This document shows positions 17,533 through 23,778 of a stretch of 23,778 bases of DNA, piece by piece. This DNA comes from Flavobacteriales bacterium (GTDB lineage: Bacteria > Bacteroidota > Bacteroidia > Flavobacteriales > Weeksellaceae). A model generated the notes under the pieces. That model was given only the letters and a program-made list of their open reading frames with translations. It did no database searches and was not told the DNA's origin. Within the stretch, counting starts at the first letter, position 1. Every line of letters starts with the position of its first letter. Both the position numbers and the translations under genes were made by a program. Location: NCBI GenBank assembly GCA_900770875.1, contig CAAGLV010000135.1, forward strand, positions 1 to 23,778, read 5' to 3'.

Positions 17533-18477
17533 TTATTTTTGTTTTGGTAAAAATACTTCTGCCATCATACAACGAGCAGAACCACCACCTAATTTTTCGA
17601 TTAAATCAATTTTAACAGGTAAAATTGGATTATATTTTTCTATCGCAGATTTTTGCTCTTCAGTTAAAGCATCAAATGCAGTTTGCGACATCACTAAATA
17701 TTTTTGTCCTAAGCCACCAACTTGTAACATATTACCAGCAAAATGATGCATTTGCTCCTCGGTAATAGCAATAATTTCTTTGCCCGAATCTTTTAAATTT
17801 TCAACAACATGTTTACGCTCTTTTTTATCGTCTATCGTACTTAAACAAATAATTGCGTATTCGTCTGCAATGCACATCATTACATTGGTATGATAAATTG
17901 GTAAACGATCGCCATTAACTGTTTGGTATGCAGAAAATAAAACTGGCGTATACTCTAAATCTTCGCAAAATTCTATAAATAAATCTTCGTCAGTTCGTTC
18001 AGAAATTGCAGCAAATGCAATATCATTTACACGATCTAAGATTATACTTCCTGTTCCTTCTAAAAAAATACCTTCTTCTTCGGCCGAAGTATAATCTAAC
18101 ACGTCGATTATGTTAAATCCATTTTCTTCTAAAAAAGATAAAACATCCTCTTCCCTACGTTCGTTGCGTCTATTTTCGGCATACATCGGATACAAAACTA
18201 CTGTTCCGTCTTCGTGAAACGAAATCCAATTGTTAGGGAAAATAGAATCTGGCGTATGTGGATTTGGTGTATCTTTTATCGTTAATACATTAATCCCTTT
18301 GGTACGTAACGAAGTAACCATATTTTTAAATTCGGCCAAAGCTTGGTTCTGAATTTTTTCTACTTCTTCGTCTACTTGGTTCTGAAAATAATTATTTACG
18401 GCAGTTTGCGGATTATAATTAAAATTAACCGGCTCTACCATTAAAATTGTATTGGTAAATTGTTGTCTTTTCATCAT
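17533..18477 (-). CDS. ctlX: CtlX-type citrulline/guanidino hydrolase, amidinotransferase fold
   Basis: This 314-residue protein belongs to the guanidino-modifying (pentein) superfamily. The CtlX-like set is visible: PNNWISFH (81-88), FLEGTGS (138-144, with E140), YHTNVMM (195-201, with H196) and a C-terminal GGGSARCMMAEV with the nucleophilic cysteine C303. CtlX is described as hydrolysing citrulline in arginine/citrulline use, but members of this family are often assigned only by similarity, so the substrate is inferred. The start is one base after the stop of the DDAH-like gene, so the two are translated from one message and probably act in sequence. A second Met directly follows the first, so the true start is ambiguous by one codon. 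Confidence 0.85.
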   Translation of the reverse strand: MMKRQQFTNTILMVEPVNFNYNPQTAVNNYFQNQVDEEVEKIQNQALAEFKNMVTSLRTKGINVLTIKDTPNPHTPDSIFPNNWISFHEDGTVVLYPMYAENRRNERREEDVLSFLEENGFNIIDVLDYTSAEEEGIFLEGTGSIILDRVNDIAFAAISERTDEDLFIEFCEDLEYTPVLFSAYQTVNGDRLPIYHTNVMMCIADEYAIICLSTIDDKKERKHVVENLKDSGKEIIAITEEQMHHFAGNMLQVGGLGQKYLVMSQTAFDALTEEQKSAIEKYNPILPVKIDLIEKLGGGSARCMMAEVFLPKQK

Positions 18478-18478
18478 T

Positions 18479-19393
18479 TTATTCTCTTACTAAAGGCATT
18501 GTTGAACAACGAAATAATCCTCCCATTTTTGATACATTATAATAATCAATTGCTTCTACAGCTATTCCCCAAACATGTTGTAAATGATGTTGTAAACGTG
18601 TAAAGTTTTTTTCTAACACAACAACAGTTGGTGAAATTGAGAATACATTTGGATTCATGGCGTACATTTCGTCTTTTGTTACTTCAAAAATATTATCTTT
18701 TCCAAACAAATCTACTAGGAAATTAAAATCTTTTTCGTTTAAAAATCCATCTTTATAAATAATGGCTTTATCTAATCCAACTGGCTGAAAAGTGCAATCC
18801 AAATGCAATATACCTTCGTACGGATTGGTATCATTTTTCTTTAAATCGAAATTGTAGATTTTTTTCTCCGGAAATTTTTCTTTTAAATAATTTACAAACT
18901 GAATGTTTGTTCGCCCTGTTTTAAAATTTTTAAAATCGGGCTGATCGTAAGTTCCAACAAAGATGTAATCGTTATACAAAATTACATCTCCACCTTCTAC
19001 GTAAATATCGGATGGTAAAATATTAATATTTGCTGGATTAATTTGTTGTTTTATAGTTTCGTAAGCTGCAATTTCGGCTTCGCGTTCGGGCGTAATATTC
19101 GAAATAAAAAATTGATCGTCGATTACAAATCCTACATCACGCGAAAATACTTGATTACAATTTTCGATTAAAGTTGGTCGTAATACTTCTACTTGATGCT
19201 TTTTTAAAACAGCCTCGAACCCCTGCATTTCTCTAACTAAATCTTCTTCTTTGGGGAAATCATTATTTAATACAGATTCGTACGATTTTGCATCAAATGT
19301 TTCTTCTAATATTGGAACCGATCCGTTAGAATCTGCTCTTCCTAATACCACCGTCTTTAATTGCGATGTTTCGTTTTTTACATTTAATTTCAT
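18479..19393 (-). CDS. DDAH / arginine deiminase family amidinohydrolase
   Basis: This 304-residue pentein-fold enzyme has SRDVGFVI (84-91, D86), YVEGGDVIL (131-139, E133), LHLDCTFQPVG (196-206, H197) and a terminal GLFRCSTMPLVRE with the catalytic cysteine C296. These are the Asp/Glu, His and Cys of the amidinohydrolase mechanism, in which the Cys attacks the guanidinium carbon. The reaction is hydrolysis of arginine or an N-methylarginine-like compound to citrulline; the length is nearer to DDAH than to classical arginine deiminase (about 400 residues). With CtlX directly downstream, a route arginine to citrulline to ornithine is plausible. The ATG at 19391-19393 follows a leader with a hairpin terminator and a palindrome. 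Confidence 0.85.
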   Translation of the reverse strand: MKLNVKNETSQLKTVVLGRADSNGSVPILEETFDAKSYESVLNNDFPKEEDLVREMQGFEAVLKKHQVEVLRPTLIENCNQVFSRDVGFVIDDQFFISNITPEREAEIAAYETIKQQINPANINILPSDIYVEGGDVILYNDYIFVGTYDQPDFKNFKTGRTNIQFVNYLKEKFPEKKIYNFDLKKNDTNPYEGILHLDCTFQPVGLDKAIIYKDGFLNEKDFNFLVDLFGKDNIFEVTKDEMYAMNPNVFSISPTVVVLEKNFTRLQHHLQHVWGIAVEAIDYYNVSKMGGLFRCSTMPLVRE

Positions 19394-19418
19394 GGCTTCT
19401 AATTATTTAATGATTATC

Positions 19419-19448
19419 CAAAAAAAATCTCGCAATAAGCGAGATTTT
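19419..19448 (-). terminator. terminator after the amidohydrolase, inside the leader of the DDAH-like gene
   Basis: A perfect 10-base stem (19424-19433 with 19439-19448), core ATCTCGC/GCGAGAT, five-base loop, has an A-run on the left that gives eight T on the minus strand. It ends 26 bases before the DDAH-like ATG, so it can end the amidohydrolase message or act as an attenuator. Confidence 0.85.
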
Positions 19449-19452
19449 ACAT

Positions 19453-19470
19453 TTTGTATAAATATACAAA
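19453..19470. promoter_or_regulatory. 18-base palindrome, possible operator or promoter of the DDAH-ctlX pair
   Basis: TTTGTATA and TATACAAA are perfect 8-base arms around two A. It sits directly after the amidohydrolase stop codon. The minus strand contains TATATTTA, which fits TAnnTTTA, so a promoter and an operator could overlap here. The site resembles no named Bacteroidota operator that I can cite. Confidence 0.4.
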
Positions 19471-19471
19471 T

Positions 19472-20449
19472 TTATTTTTTAATTCCTAATGCACGTAGTC
19501 CATTATCCGTTGCTATTTCTGCTAATTTATCTACATCATAAAAATGACAAGATTCTAACATAACGCGTAATTCAGTTAATAAATGTCCGTCCGAAAATGG
19601 TTTATAAATATCGTTAATGTTATCTGTACCAAAAGCAACATTTATGCCGCGCGGAATCATTTCGTCTACTGGCGTTACCGAGTTATGCGATGGTGCTAAA
19701 CGTTCGGTACGGTTATGATCAATCCAAGCTGTTGGGCAAGAAATGATATGCATATCTGCTTGTTTAATTAATTCGTACAACTCGTAACGGTATTTACGTG
19801 GATGCGCTGCTACTGAAATTGAGTGAACTGCAGATACTTTTCCTTGTAAACCATGTTCGATTGTTTTACGTGCTAATTGCTCGGTTTCAAACTCTTCGTC
19901 CGTATTAAATTGATCTACGTGTACGTGTACTAATTTGTTTTTAGCTTTTGCTGTCGACATTAAGATATCTAAATGTTCTTCTTCTTTACCAAAATCTTTT
20001 GCTGGTAAACCTCCAATAATGTCAACAAAATCCGAAGATAAATCAAACCATTCGCGTGCTTTAGGATCTATAACTCCTTTTAATACTTGGTTTGCAAAAC
20101 GCATTTGGATATCGTTTCCGTAGTTTTCTTTTAAACGTTGTGCAGCTCTAATCGAACGATCTTCTATTACTTCGTCGCAATCGATAAATGATCCGATAGC
20201 TTGCGCACCTTGTTCTAACATAAAATTGATTGCTTTTTCCATACGGAAATAGATATCATCTACAGAAGAATTTCTTTTCATATCATCTACCAAATGCCAT
20301 TTTTCTTTTAAAAATGAATTTGATAACGAAAAAGTATCGGCTGTTAACGAGTAAGCACGATCTAAGTGCGAATGTGCATTTACCCAACCTCCTTTTGCTT
20401 TAATTTTTTCTAATACTTCTTCGATTGGATTGAAATTTGTTGCGTTCAT
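19472..20449 (-). CDS. CodA-like amidohydrolase, substrate unknown
   Basis: This 325-residue protein has the metal-dependent amidohydrolase TIM barrel. Visible are HSHLD (H26, H28), VHVHVDQ (H175, H177), AVHS (H209) and FGTDN (D276), matching the mononuclear cytosine-deaminase-like branch. CodA has a glutamate as proton shuttle in HCDE; here the same place is VDQ (Q180), though a glutamate lies nearby (E185). The substrate is therefore uncertain: a cyclic or guanidino-type C-N bond is likely. It lies upstream of the DDAH-like and ctlX genes on the same strand, 78 bases away, but with a terminator between. A dyad covers its likely promoter. Confidence 0.82.
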   Translation of the reverse strand: MNATNFNPIEEVLEKIKAKGGWVNAHSHLDRAYSLTADTFSLSNSFLKEKWHLVDDMKRNSSVDDIYFRMEKAINFMLEQGAQAIGSFIDCDEVIEDRSIRAAQRLKENYGNDIQMRFANQVLKGVIDPKAREWFDLSSDFVDIIGGLPAKDFGKEEEHLDILMSTAKAKNKLVHVHVDQFNTDEEFETEQLARKTIEHGLQGKVSAVHSISVAAHPRKYRYELYELIKQADMHIISCPTAWIDHNRTERLAPSHNSVTPVDEMIPRGINVAFGTDNINDIYKPFSDGHLLTELRVMLESCHFYDVDKLAEIATDNGLRALGIKK

Positions 20450-20474
20450 GTTTGTGTTGTTTGTTTTCGGGTTG

Positions 20475-20482
20475 TAAAATTA
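20475..20482 (-). promoter_or_regulatory. possible -7 element of the amidohydrolase gene
   Basis: Minus-strand TAATTTTA fits TAnnTTTA and would start transcription near 20469, 20 bases before the ATG at 20449. No -33 TTG is seen, but an inverted repeat lies directly upstream (20485-20517). Confidence 0.35.
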
Positions 20483-20484
20483 AT

Positions 20485-20517
20485 ACGGATTTCCCTTATT
20501 TCTTAATGGAAATCGTA
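20485..20517. promoter_or_regulatory. inverted repeat upstream of the amidohydrolase, possible operator
   Basis: GATTTCC (20488-20494) and GGAAATC (20508-20514) form perfect 7-base arms 13 bases apart. With one bulged G on the left, the arms extend to ACGGATTTCC/GGAAATCGT. It covers the -33 region of the likely amidohydrolase promoter. The length and symmetry fit a dimeric regulator, but no known consensus is matched. Confidence 0.45.
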
Positions 20518-20540
20518 GGATATATTCTAAAAGATTTCTG

Positions 20541-20548
20541 TAACTTTG
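20541..20548 (+). promoter_or_regulatory. orphan plus-strand -7 element
   Basis: TAACTTTG matches TAnnTTTG exactly and is followed by TACC, as in strong Bacteroidota promoters. No plus-strand gene lies downstream; transcription would hit a terminator about 20 bases later. It has no visible -33 TTG, so it may be chance or the promoter of a tiny RNA. Confidence 0.35.
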
Positions 20549-20570
20549 TACCTTTATTAGTAACATCAAC

Positions 20571-20605
20571 AAAAAAGCTCCATAAATATTATGGAGCTTT
20601 TTTTG
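20571..20605. terminator. bidirectional terminator after the rel operon
   Basis: AGCTCCAT/ATGGAGCT forms a perfect stem of about 15 bases (20571-20585 with 20589-20603) with a three-base loop, A-run on the left and T-run on the right. It ends the minus-strand gene whose stop is at 20606. On the plus strand it would end any transcript from the orphan promoter at 20541. Confidence 0.9.
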
Positions 20606-21142
20606 TTATCGAATAACGATTTTTGGATTTGTAAAATCGCTGATGTTTTTATCTGTTTTAGTGTAAATTTTTATTAAATTATAATTAACATCTGCTGTTT
20701 GTATTGGCTTTATAACGATACGAAAAATATTATTTTGATCTACAAAATATTCGCTTGCTTTAAACTCTATCAATTCATTATCAATAAAATAGATATTATC
20801 ATCGGATTGATGATTGGTTTGTTGTTTAATTAAATCTTTTAATGATAATAAATTTATTTTAGCTTGTTTTTCGGTTTCAATTTCTACTGCACCTTCAGGA
20901 TAAAGTGCCGAAGATTTTATTACATTTATGTTTTTTATTGCTTCGGGCTTTATCGTTCGGATAATTGATGCTGGATATTTTTTTCCATCAACCAGAAAAA
21001 CAACAGCATCGCTATTTTTCTTTATCTCGTTATTTACATATTCTACATAAATCTTCGATAAATCAATTTCGGGCTTGGTTGCTGTTTGCGCAAAACTTAA
21101 TACCGAATACAATCCTATGATTAAACTAAATTTAAATTTCAT
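20606..21142 (-). CDS. secreted protein of unknown function, coupled to the rel gene
   Basis: This 178-residue protein has a clear signal peptide (MKFKFSLIIGLYSVLSFAQ). The mature part has two similar halves, each with a hydrophobic strand before D-rich text and ending in beta strands: VVFLVDGKKY ... INVIKSS ... GAVEIETEK, and IYFIDNELIEF ... FRIVIKP ... NLIKIYTK. The first half reads like the plug of TonB-dependent receptors, where a short segment gives PEDIxxINVLK and GVVxIxTK, but no barrel follows. The ATG overlaps the rel stop (TAATG), so translation is probably coupled to rel. I do not recognise a named family. Confidence 0.75.
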   Translation of the reverse strand: MKFKFSLIIGLYSVLSFAQTATKPEIDLSKIYVEYVNNEIKKNSDAVVFLVDGKKYPASIIRTIKPEAIKNINVIKSSALYPEGAVEIETEKQAKINLLSLKDLIKQQTNHQSDDNIYFIDNELIEFKASEYFVDQNNIFRIVIKPIQTADVNYNLIKIYTKTDKNISDFTNPKIVIR

Positions 21143-23391
21143 TAATTTTTATATGTGCGTTTTACACTTTGTATTCCTTCAATCTGTTCTAACTCTTTCA
21201 TTACGTCTTCTAACTGATTTTTATTTTTTACAGAAAGTGTAATTTTTCCGTTAAAAATCCCAGCTTCTTCAGATAAATTAATACTGTGCATATTTAGCGA
21301 ATTGTTTTTAGATACAACCAATGTAATATCGGATACCATTCCTGGACGATCTAAACCTTCTAACTCAATTAATGCTTTAAATTCTTGAGCGGTAGAATCT
21401 ATCCATTTTGCTTTTATAATACGATATGCGTAATTAGCTTGTAGCGAAATAGAGTTTGGACAATCTACTTTGTGCACTTTTATTCCTTTAGAAACGGTAA
21501 TAAATCCAAATACTTTATCGCCCGGAATTGGGTTACAACATGATGCAATTTCGTAATCAAGTTTTTCTTCGTCGTTACCAAAAACTAACGAATCTAATTT
21601 TGACTTATCTACTAATTGTAATGATTCGTTTTTAGCTTTTACAGGTGTCGAGTTAAATGTTGTTTTACGAATACGATTAAACAATCCTGTAAAACCTGTA
21701 TTACGATCGGCAAATTTCCTTAATTCGTTATTATCGATTACACCAACTGCTATGTTATAAAATAAATCTTGGCTCGAGTTTAATTTAAAAAACTGTTGCA
21801 TTTGATTTACCGTTTGTTCGGAAAAATCTACTTTTAAATGACGTAGTTTTCTGATCAAAATTTCTTTTCCATCTTCGGCAATTCGTCGTTTATCCGAATT
21901 TAAAGAAGCTTTAATTTTGCTTCGGGCTTTAGACGTTACTGCATACTCTAACCATTCTAATTTAGGTTTTTGTTGCGATGATGTAATAATTTCTACTTGA
22001 TCGCCCGATTGTAATTGATACGAAAGTGGATGTAATTTTCCGTTTACTTTGGCTCCTAAACAACGATCGCCAACATTTGAGTGAATAGAATAAGCAAAAT
22101 CTAACGAACTTGCACCTTTTGGTAACGAGTGTAAATCGCCTTTTGGTGTAAAAACGTAAATTTCTTTAGAGTATAGATTAAATTTAAAGTTATCCATAAA
22201 TTCAATCGCATCTTTAGTATCTTCTTGCTCGAGCATTTCTCGCACCTGATGAATCCACTCATCAACCTTCGTATCTTCTACGCTATAATTTTCTTTGTAT
22301 TTATAATGCGCTGCAATTCCCATTTCGGCCACCTCATCCATTCGTTCAGATCTAATTTGTACTTCAATCCAACGAGCTTCTGGTCCCATTACTGTTACGT
22401 GTAACGATTCGTAACCTGTTGATTTTGGTTGCGAAATCCAATCGCGCATTCGTTTTGGGTTTGGTATAAATAAATCGGTTACCATCGAATAGATTTTCCA
22501 AGCGATAAATTTTTCGTTTTTACGATCAGATCGATAAATAATACGTATTGCAAATAAATCAAAAACTTCTTCGAATGGTATTCCTTGTTTTACCATTTTA
22601 CGGTAAATGGAATTAATGGATTTAGATCGTCCTTTAATTTCGTAATCTAATCCTTCTTCGTTTAATTTTTCGCGTAACTGTGTTACAAAGGCAGCGATGT
22701 AAGCTTCGCGTTGCTCTTTAGTTTCGGTTAATTTTCTTTCGATAGAAAAATATTCTTCTGGTTTTGTATACTTTAAGCTTAAATCTTCTAATTCGGATTT
22801 AATGTTATACAAGCCCATTCTATGCGCTAATGGTGCATAGATAAAGATGGTTTCGGATGCAATTTTTAATTGTTTATCCTCGCGCATACTTTCTAAAGTA
22901 CGCATGTTGTGTAAACGATCGGCAATTTTAATTAAGATTACGCGAACGTCTTCGGATAATGTTAAAAGTAATTTTTTATAATTTTCGGACTGAATTGAAA
23001 CATCTTGTTTATTTAAAACAGAAATTTTTGTTAGTCCATCGATAATTTTAGCAATTTTTTTACCGAATAGTTTTTCGATATCATCTAAAGTATATTCGGT
23101 GTCTTCTACCACATCGTGCAGTAATGCTGATGCAATTGATGTTGCACCTAAACCAATTTCGTCTGCTACAATTTGTGCTACAGCAATTGGATGATAGATA
23201 TATGGTTCTCCTGTTTTTCGGCGCTGATCTTTGTGTGCTTCTACGGCTAAATCGAACGCTTTTCTAATTAATTTTTTGTCGTCGTCTGATAAAGTTACAT
23301 AAGTGTTTTTTAACATTTCTTTGTAACGTCTTGTTATCTCGACACTTTCGCGTTCTAGTTGTTCTTGTGTAATCACAGTTGGGGTAGCCAT
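21142..23391 (-). CDS. bifunctional (p)ppGpp synthetase/hydrolase (RelA/SpoT family)
   Basis: This enzyme makes and breaks the alarmone (p)ppGpp in the stringent response. The 749-residue protein has an HD hydrolase domain (H67, H92-D93 in LLHDVVEDTEYT, D158), a synthetase domain with KGRSKSINSIYRKM (253-266), RMRDWISQPKSTGYESLH (314-331) and EVQIRSERMDEVAE (343-356), a TGS domain (about 408-470), a Cys-containing zinc/conserved-cysteine region (CC 618-619, C644) and a C-terminal ACT domain (about 674-745). RMRD carries two basic residues, as in bifunctional (RxKD-type) rather than EXDD-type RelA enzymes. I start at ATG 23389-23391; an upstream TTG at 23412 would add seven residues. The stop overlaps the next start. 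Confidence 0.96.
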   Translation of the reverse strand: MATPTVITQEQLERESVEITRRYKEMLKNTYVTLSDDDKKLIRKAFDLAVEAHKDQRRKTGEPYIYHPIAVAQIVADEIGLGATSIASALLHDVVEDTEYTLDDIEKLFGKKIAKIIDGLTKISVLNKQDVSIQSENYKKLLLTLSEDVRVILIKIADRLHNMRTLESMREDKQLKIASETIFIYAPLAHRMGLYNIKSELEDLSLKYTKPEEYFSIERKLTETKEQREAYIAAFVTQLREKLNEEGLDYEIKGRSKSINSIYRKMVKQGIPFEEVFDLFAIRIIYRSDRKNEKFIAWKIYSMVTDLFIPNPKRMRDWISQPKSTGYESLHVTVMGPEARWIEVQIRSERMDEVAEMGIAAHYKYKENYSVEDTKVDEWIHQVREMLEQEDTKDAIEFMDNFKFNLYSKEIYVFTPKGDLHSLPKGASSLDFAYSIHSNVGDRCLGAKVNGKLHPLSYQLQSGDQVEIITSSQQKPKLEWLEYAVTSKARSKIKASLNSDKRRIAEDGKEILIRKLRHLKVDFSEQTVNQMQQFFKLNSSQDLFYNIAVGVIDNNELRKFADRNTGFTGLFNRIRKTTFNSTPVKAKNESLQLVDKSKLDSLVFGNDEEKLDYEIASCCNPIPGDKVFGFITVSKGIKVHKVDCPNSISLQANYAYRIIKAKWIDSTAQEFKALIELEGLDRPGMVSDITLVVSKNNSLNMHSINLSEEAGIFNGKITLSVKNKNQLEDVMKELEQIEGIQSVKRTYKN

Positions 23392-23445
23392 AAGATTAGA
23401 TATTAAGTTCAATTAATGTGATTGGTATAGCTTTATTCTATTAAT

Positions 23446-23453
23446 TAAAGATA
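23446..23453 (-). promoter_or_regulatory. -7 promoter element of the rel operon
   Basis: Minus-strand TATCTTTA fits the Bacteroidota -7 consensus except for the last base. The start point would be near 23440, giving a leader of about 49 bases before the ATG at 23391. No -33 TTG is seen. Confidence 0.45.
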
Positions 23454-23531
23454 ATAAAAAAATAGTAAATAATGCTTTATAGCTAAGTAAAATTGAGGGT
23501 TTACAGGTTATTTAAATTAATTTTAAAAAGA

Positions 23532-23566
23532 ATAAAGGGAAAAACAAATATTGTTTTTCCCTTTAT
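23532..23566 (-). terminator. terminator of the ankyrin-repeat gene
   Basis: A perfect 16-base stem (23532-23547 with 23551-23566), core AAAGGGAAAAACAA/TTGTTTTTCCCTTT, has a three-base loop. It lies nine bases after the ankyrin stop. The T-run after the stem on the minus strand is interrupted (ATTCTTTTT), so the terminator may work but is less canonical. Confidence 0.7.
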
Positions 23567-23574
23567 AAAATCGA

Positions 23575-23778
23575 CTATAATAATTCTATTATTTCTTTAT
23601 TCTCTTGTAAAATTGCATGGTCTTTTGCCGTGTTACCTCGGCTATCTTTTATTGATTTATCAGCTCCGGCAGCTATTAATTTTTTTGCAATATCATTTCG
23701 TCCAAATGTTACGGCAAAAATTAATGGTGTTGCTCCATTTTTATTGGTTTGATTGATATCTGCTTTTGCATCAATTAA
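23575..23778 (-). CDS. ankyrin-repeat protein, C-terminal part only (cut by window edge)
   Basis: The minus strand stays open from the window edge (23778) to a TAG at 23575-23577, giving 68 codons with no start inside. The text has the ankyrin pattern: DINQTNKNGATPLIFAVTFG, then IAKKLIAAGADKSIKDSRGN followed by TAKDHA. The helix-loop-helix consensus (NGxTPLxxA, LLxxGAD) is plain, with two repeats and a short capping helix (EIIELL). Such proteins usually mediate protein contacts; the partner and the remainder of the gene lie outside the window. A hairpin follows the stop. Confidence 0.85.
   Translation of the reverse strand, partial: LIDAKADINQTNKNGATPLIFAVTFGRNDIAKKLIAAGADKSIKDSRGNTAKDHAILQENKEIIELL

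Noticed and set aside
19251..19541. Plus-strand frame over the DDAH-like start and the gap
   Set aside because: Runs antisense through two real genes and through the terminator hairpin.
19935..20123. Plus-strand frame inside the amidohydrolase
   Set aside because: Antisense to a well-supported TIM-barrel enzyme.
23493..23756. Plus-strand 87-codon frame at the right end
   Set aside because: Antisense to the ankyrin-repeat gene, whose repeat pattern is clear on the minus strand.

Overview
The window is AT-rich, gene-dense bacterial DNA from the phylum Bacteroidota, most likely class Flavobacteriia. An Empedobacter/Weeksella-like member is my guess and is not proven by the sequence. The evidence is a type IX secretion/gliding block in the order porV, porU, gldJ, which I recognise from Flavobacterium; promoter -7 elements of the Bacteroidota type (TAnnTTTG or TAnnTTTA, seen as TATCTTTG, TATCTTTA and TAACTTTG); no strong Shine-Dalgarno sequences; and short intergenic gaps closed by compact hairpin terminators. 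I see no rRNA, tRNA, CRISPR array, insertion sequence or phage gene.

Left part (1-8558). A small membrane protein gene (241-498, minus) diverges from ligA (601-2598, plus). ligA overlaps a two-helix membrane protein of unknown function by one base. A bidirectional terminator follows. A minus-strand membrane protein gene is split by one in-frame TAA (3169-3621), and upstream of it lies a DHA2-type drug exporter gene, divergent from a LysR regulator. Then come a membrane di-iron fatty acid desaturase and a pirin-OsmC pair, all on the minus strand.

Middle part (8559-17500). This is the secretion and envelope block. porV and porU (minus) encode the outer-membrane shuttle and the sortase of the type IX system. 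gldJ (plus) encodes the gliding/secretion lipoprotein and shows codon use typical of high expression. It is followed by the peptidoglycan ligase gene murF and by a secreted protein that resembles DUF922 proteases but appears to lack the zinc ligands.

Right part (17533-23778). Three minus-strand genes look like a guanidino-compound or arginine catabolic module: a CodA-like amidohydrolase, a DDAH/arginine-deiminase-fold enzyme and CtlX. The last two are one base apart. Dyads and a hairpin terminator in the two leaders suggest regulation. Next come the bifunctional (p)ppGpp synthetase/hydrolase gene and a translationally coupled secreted protein of unknown function. The window ends inside an ankyrin-repeat gene.

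Points most worth checking are the nonsense-split gene, the putative inactive DUF922-like protein, an orphan plus-strand promoter that runs straight into a terminator (possible tiny RNA near 20550-20605), the dyad over the amidohydrolase promoter, and the possible attenuator ahead of the DDAH-like gene. I see no clearly new defence or mobile system here.
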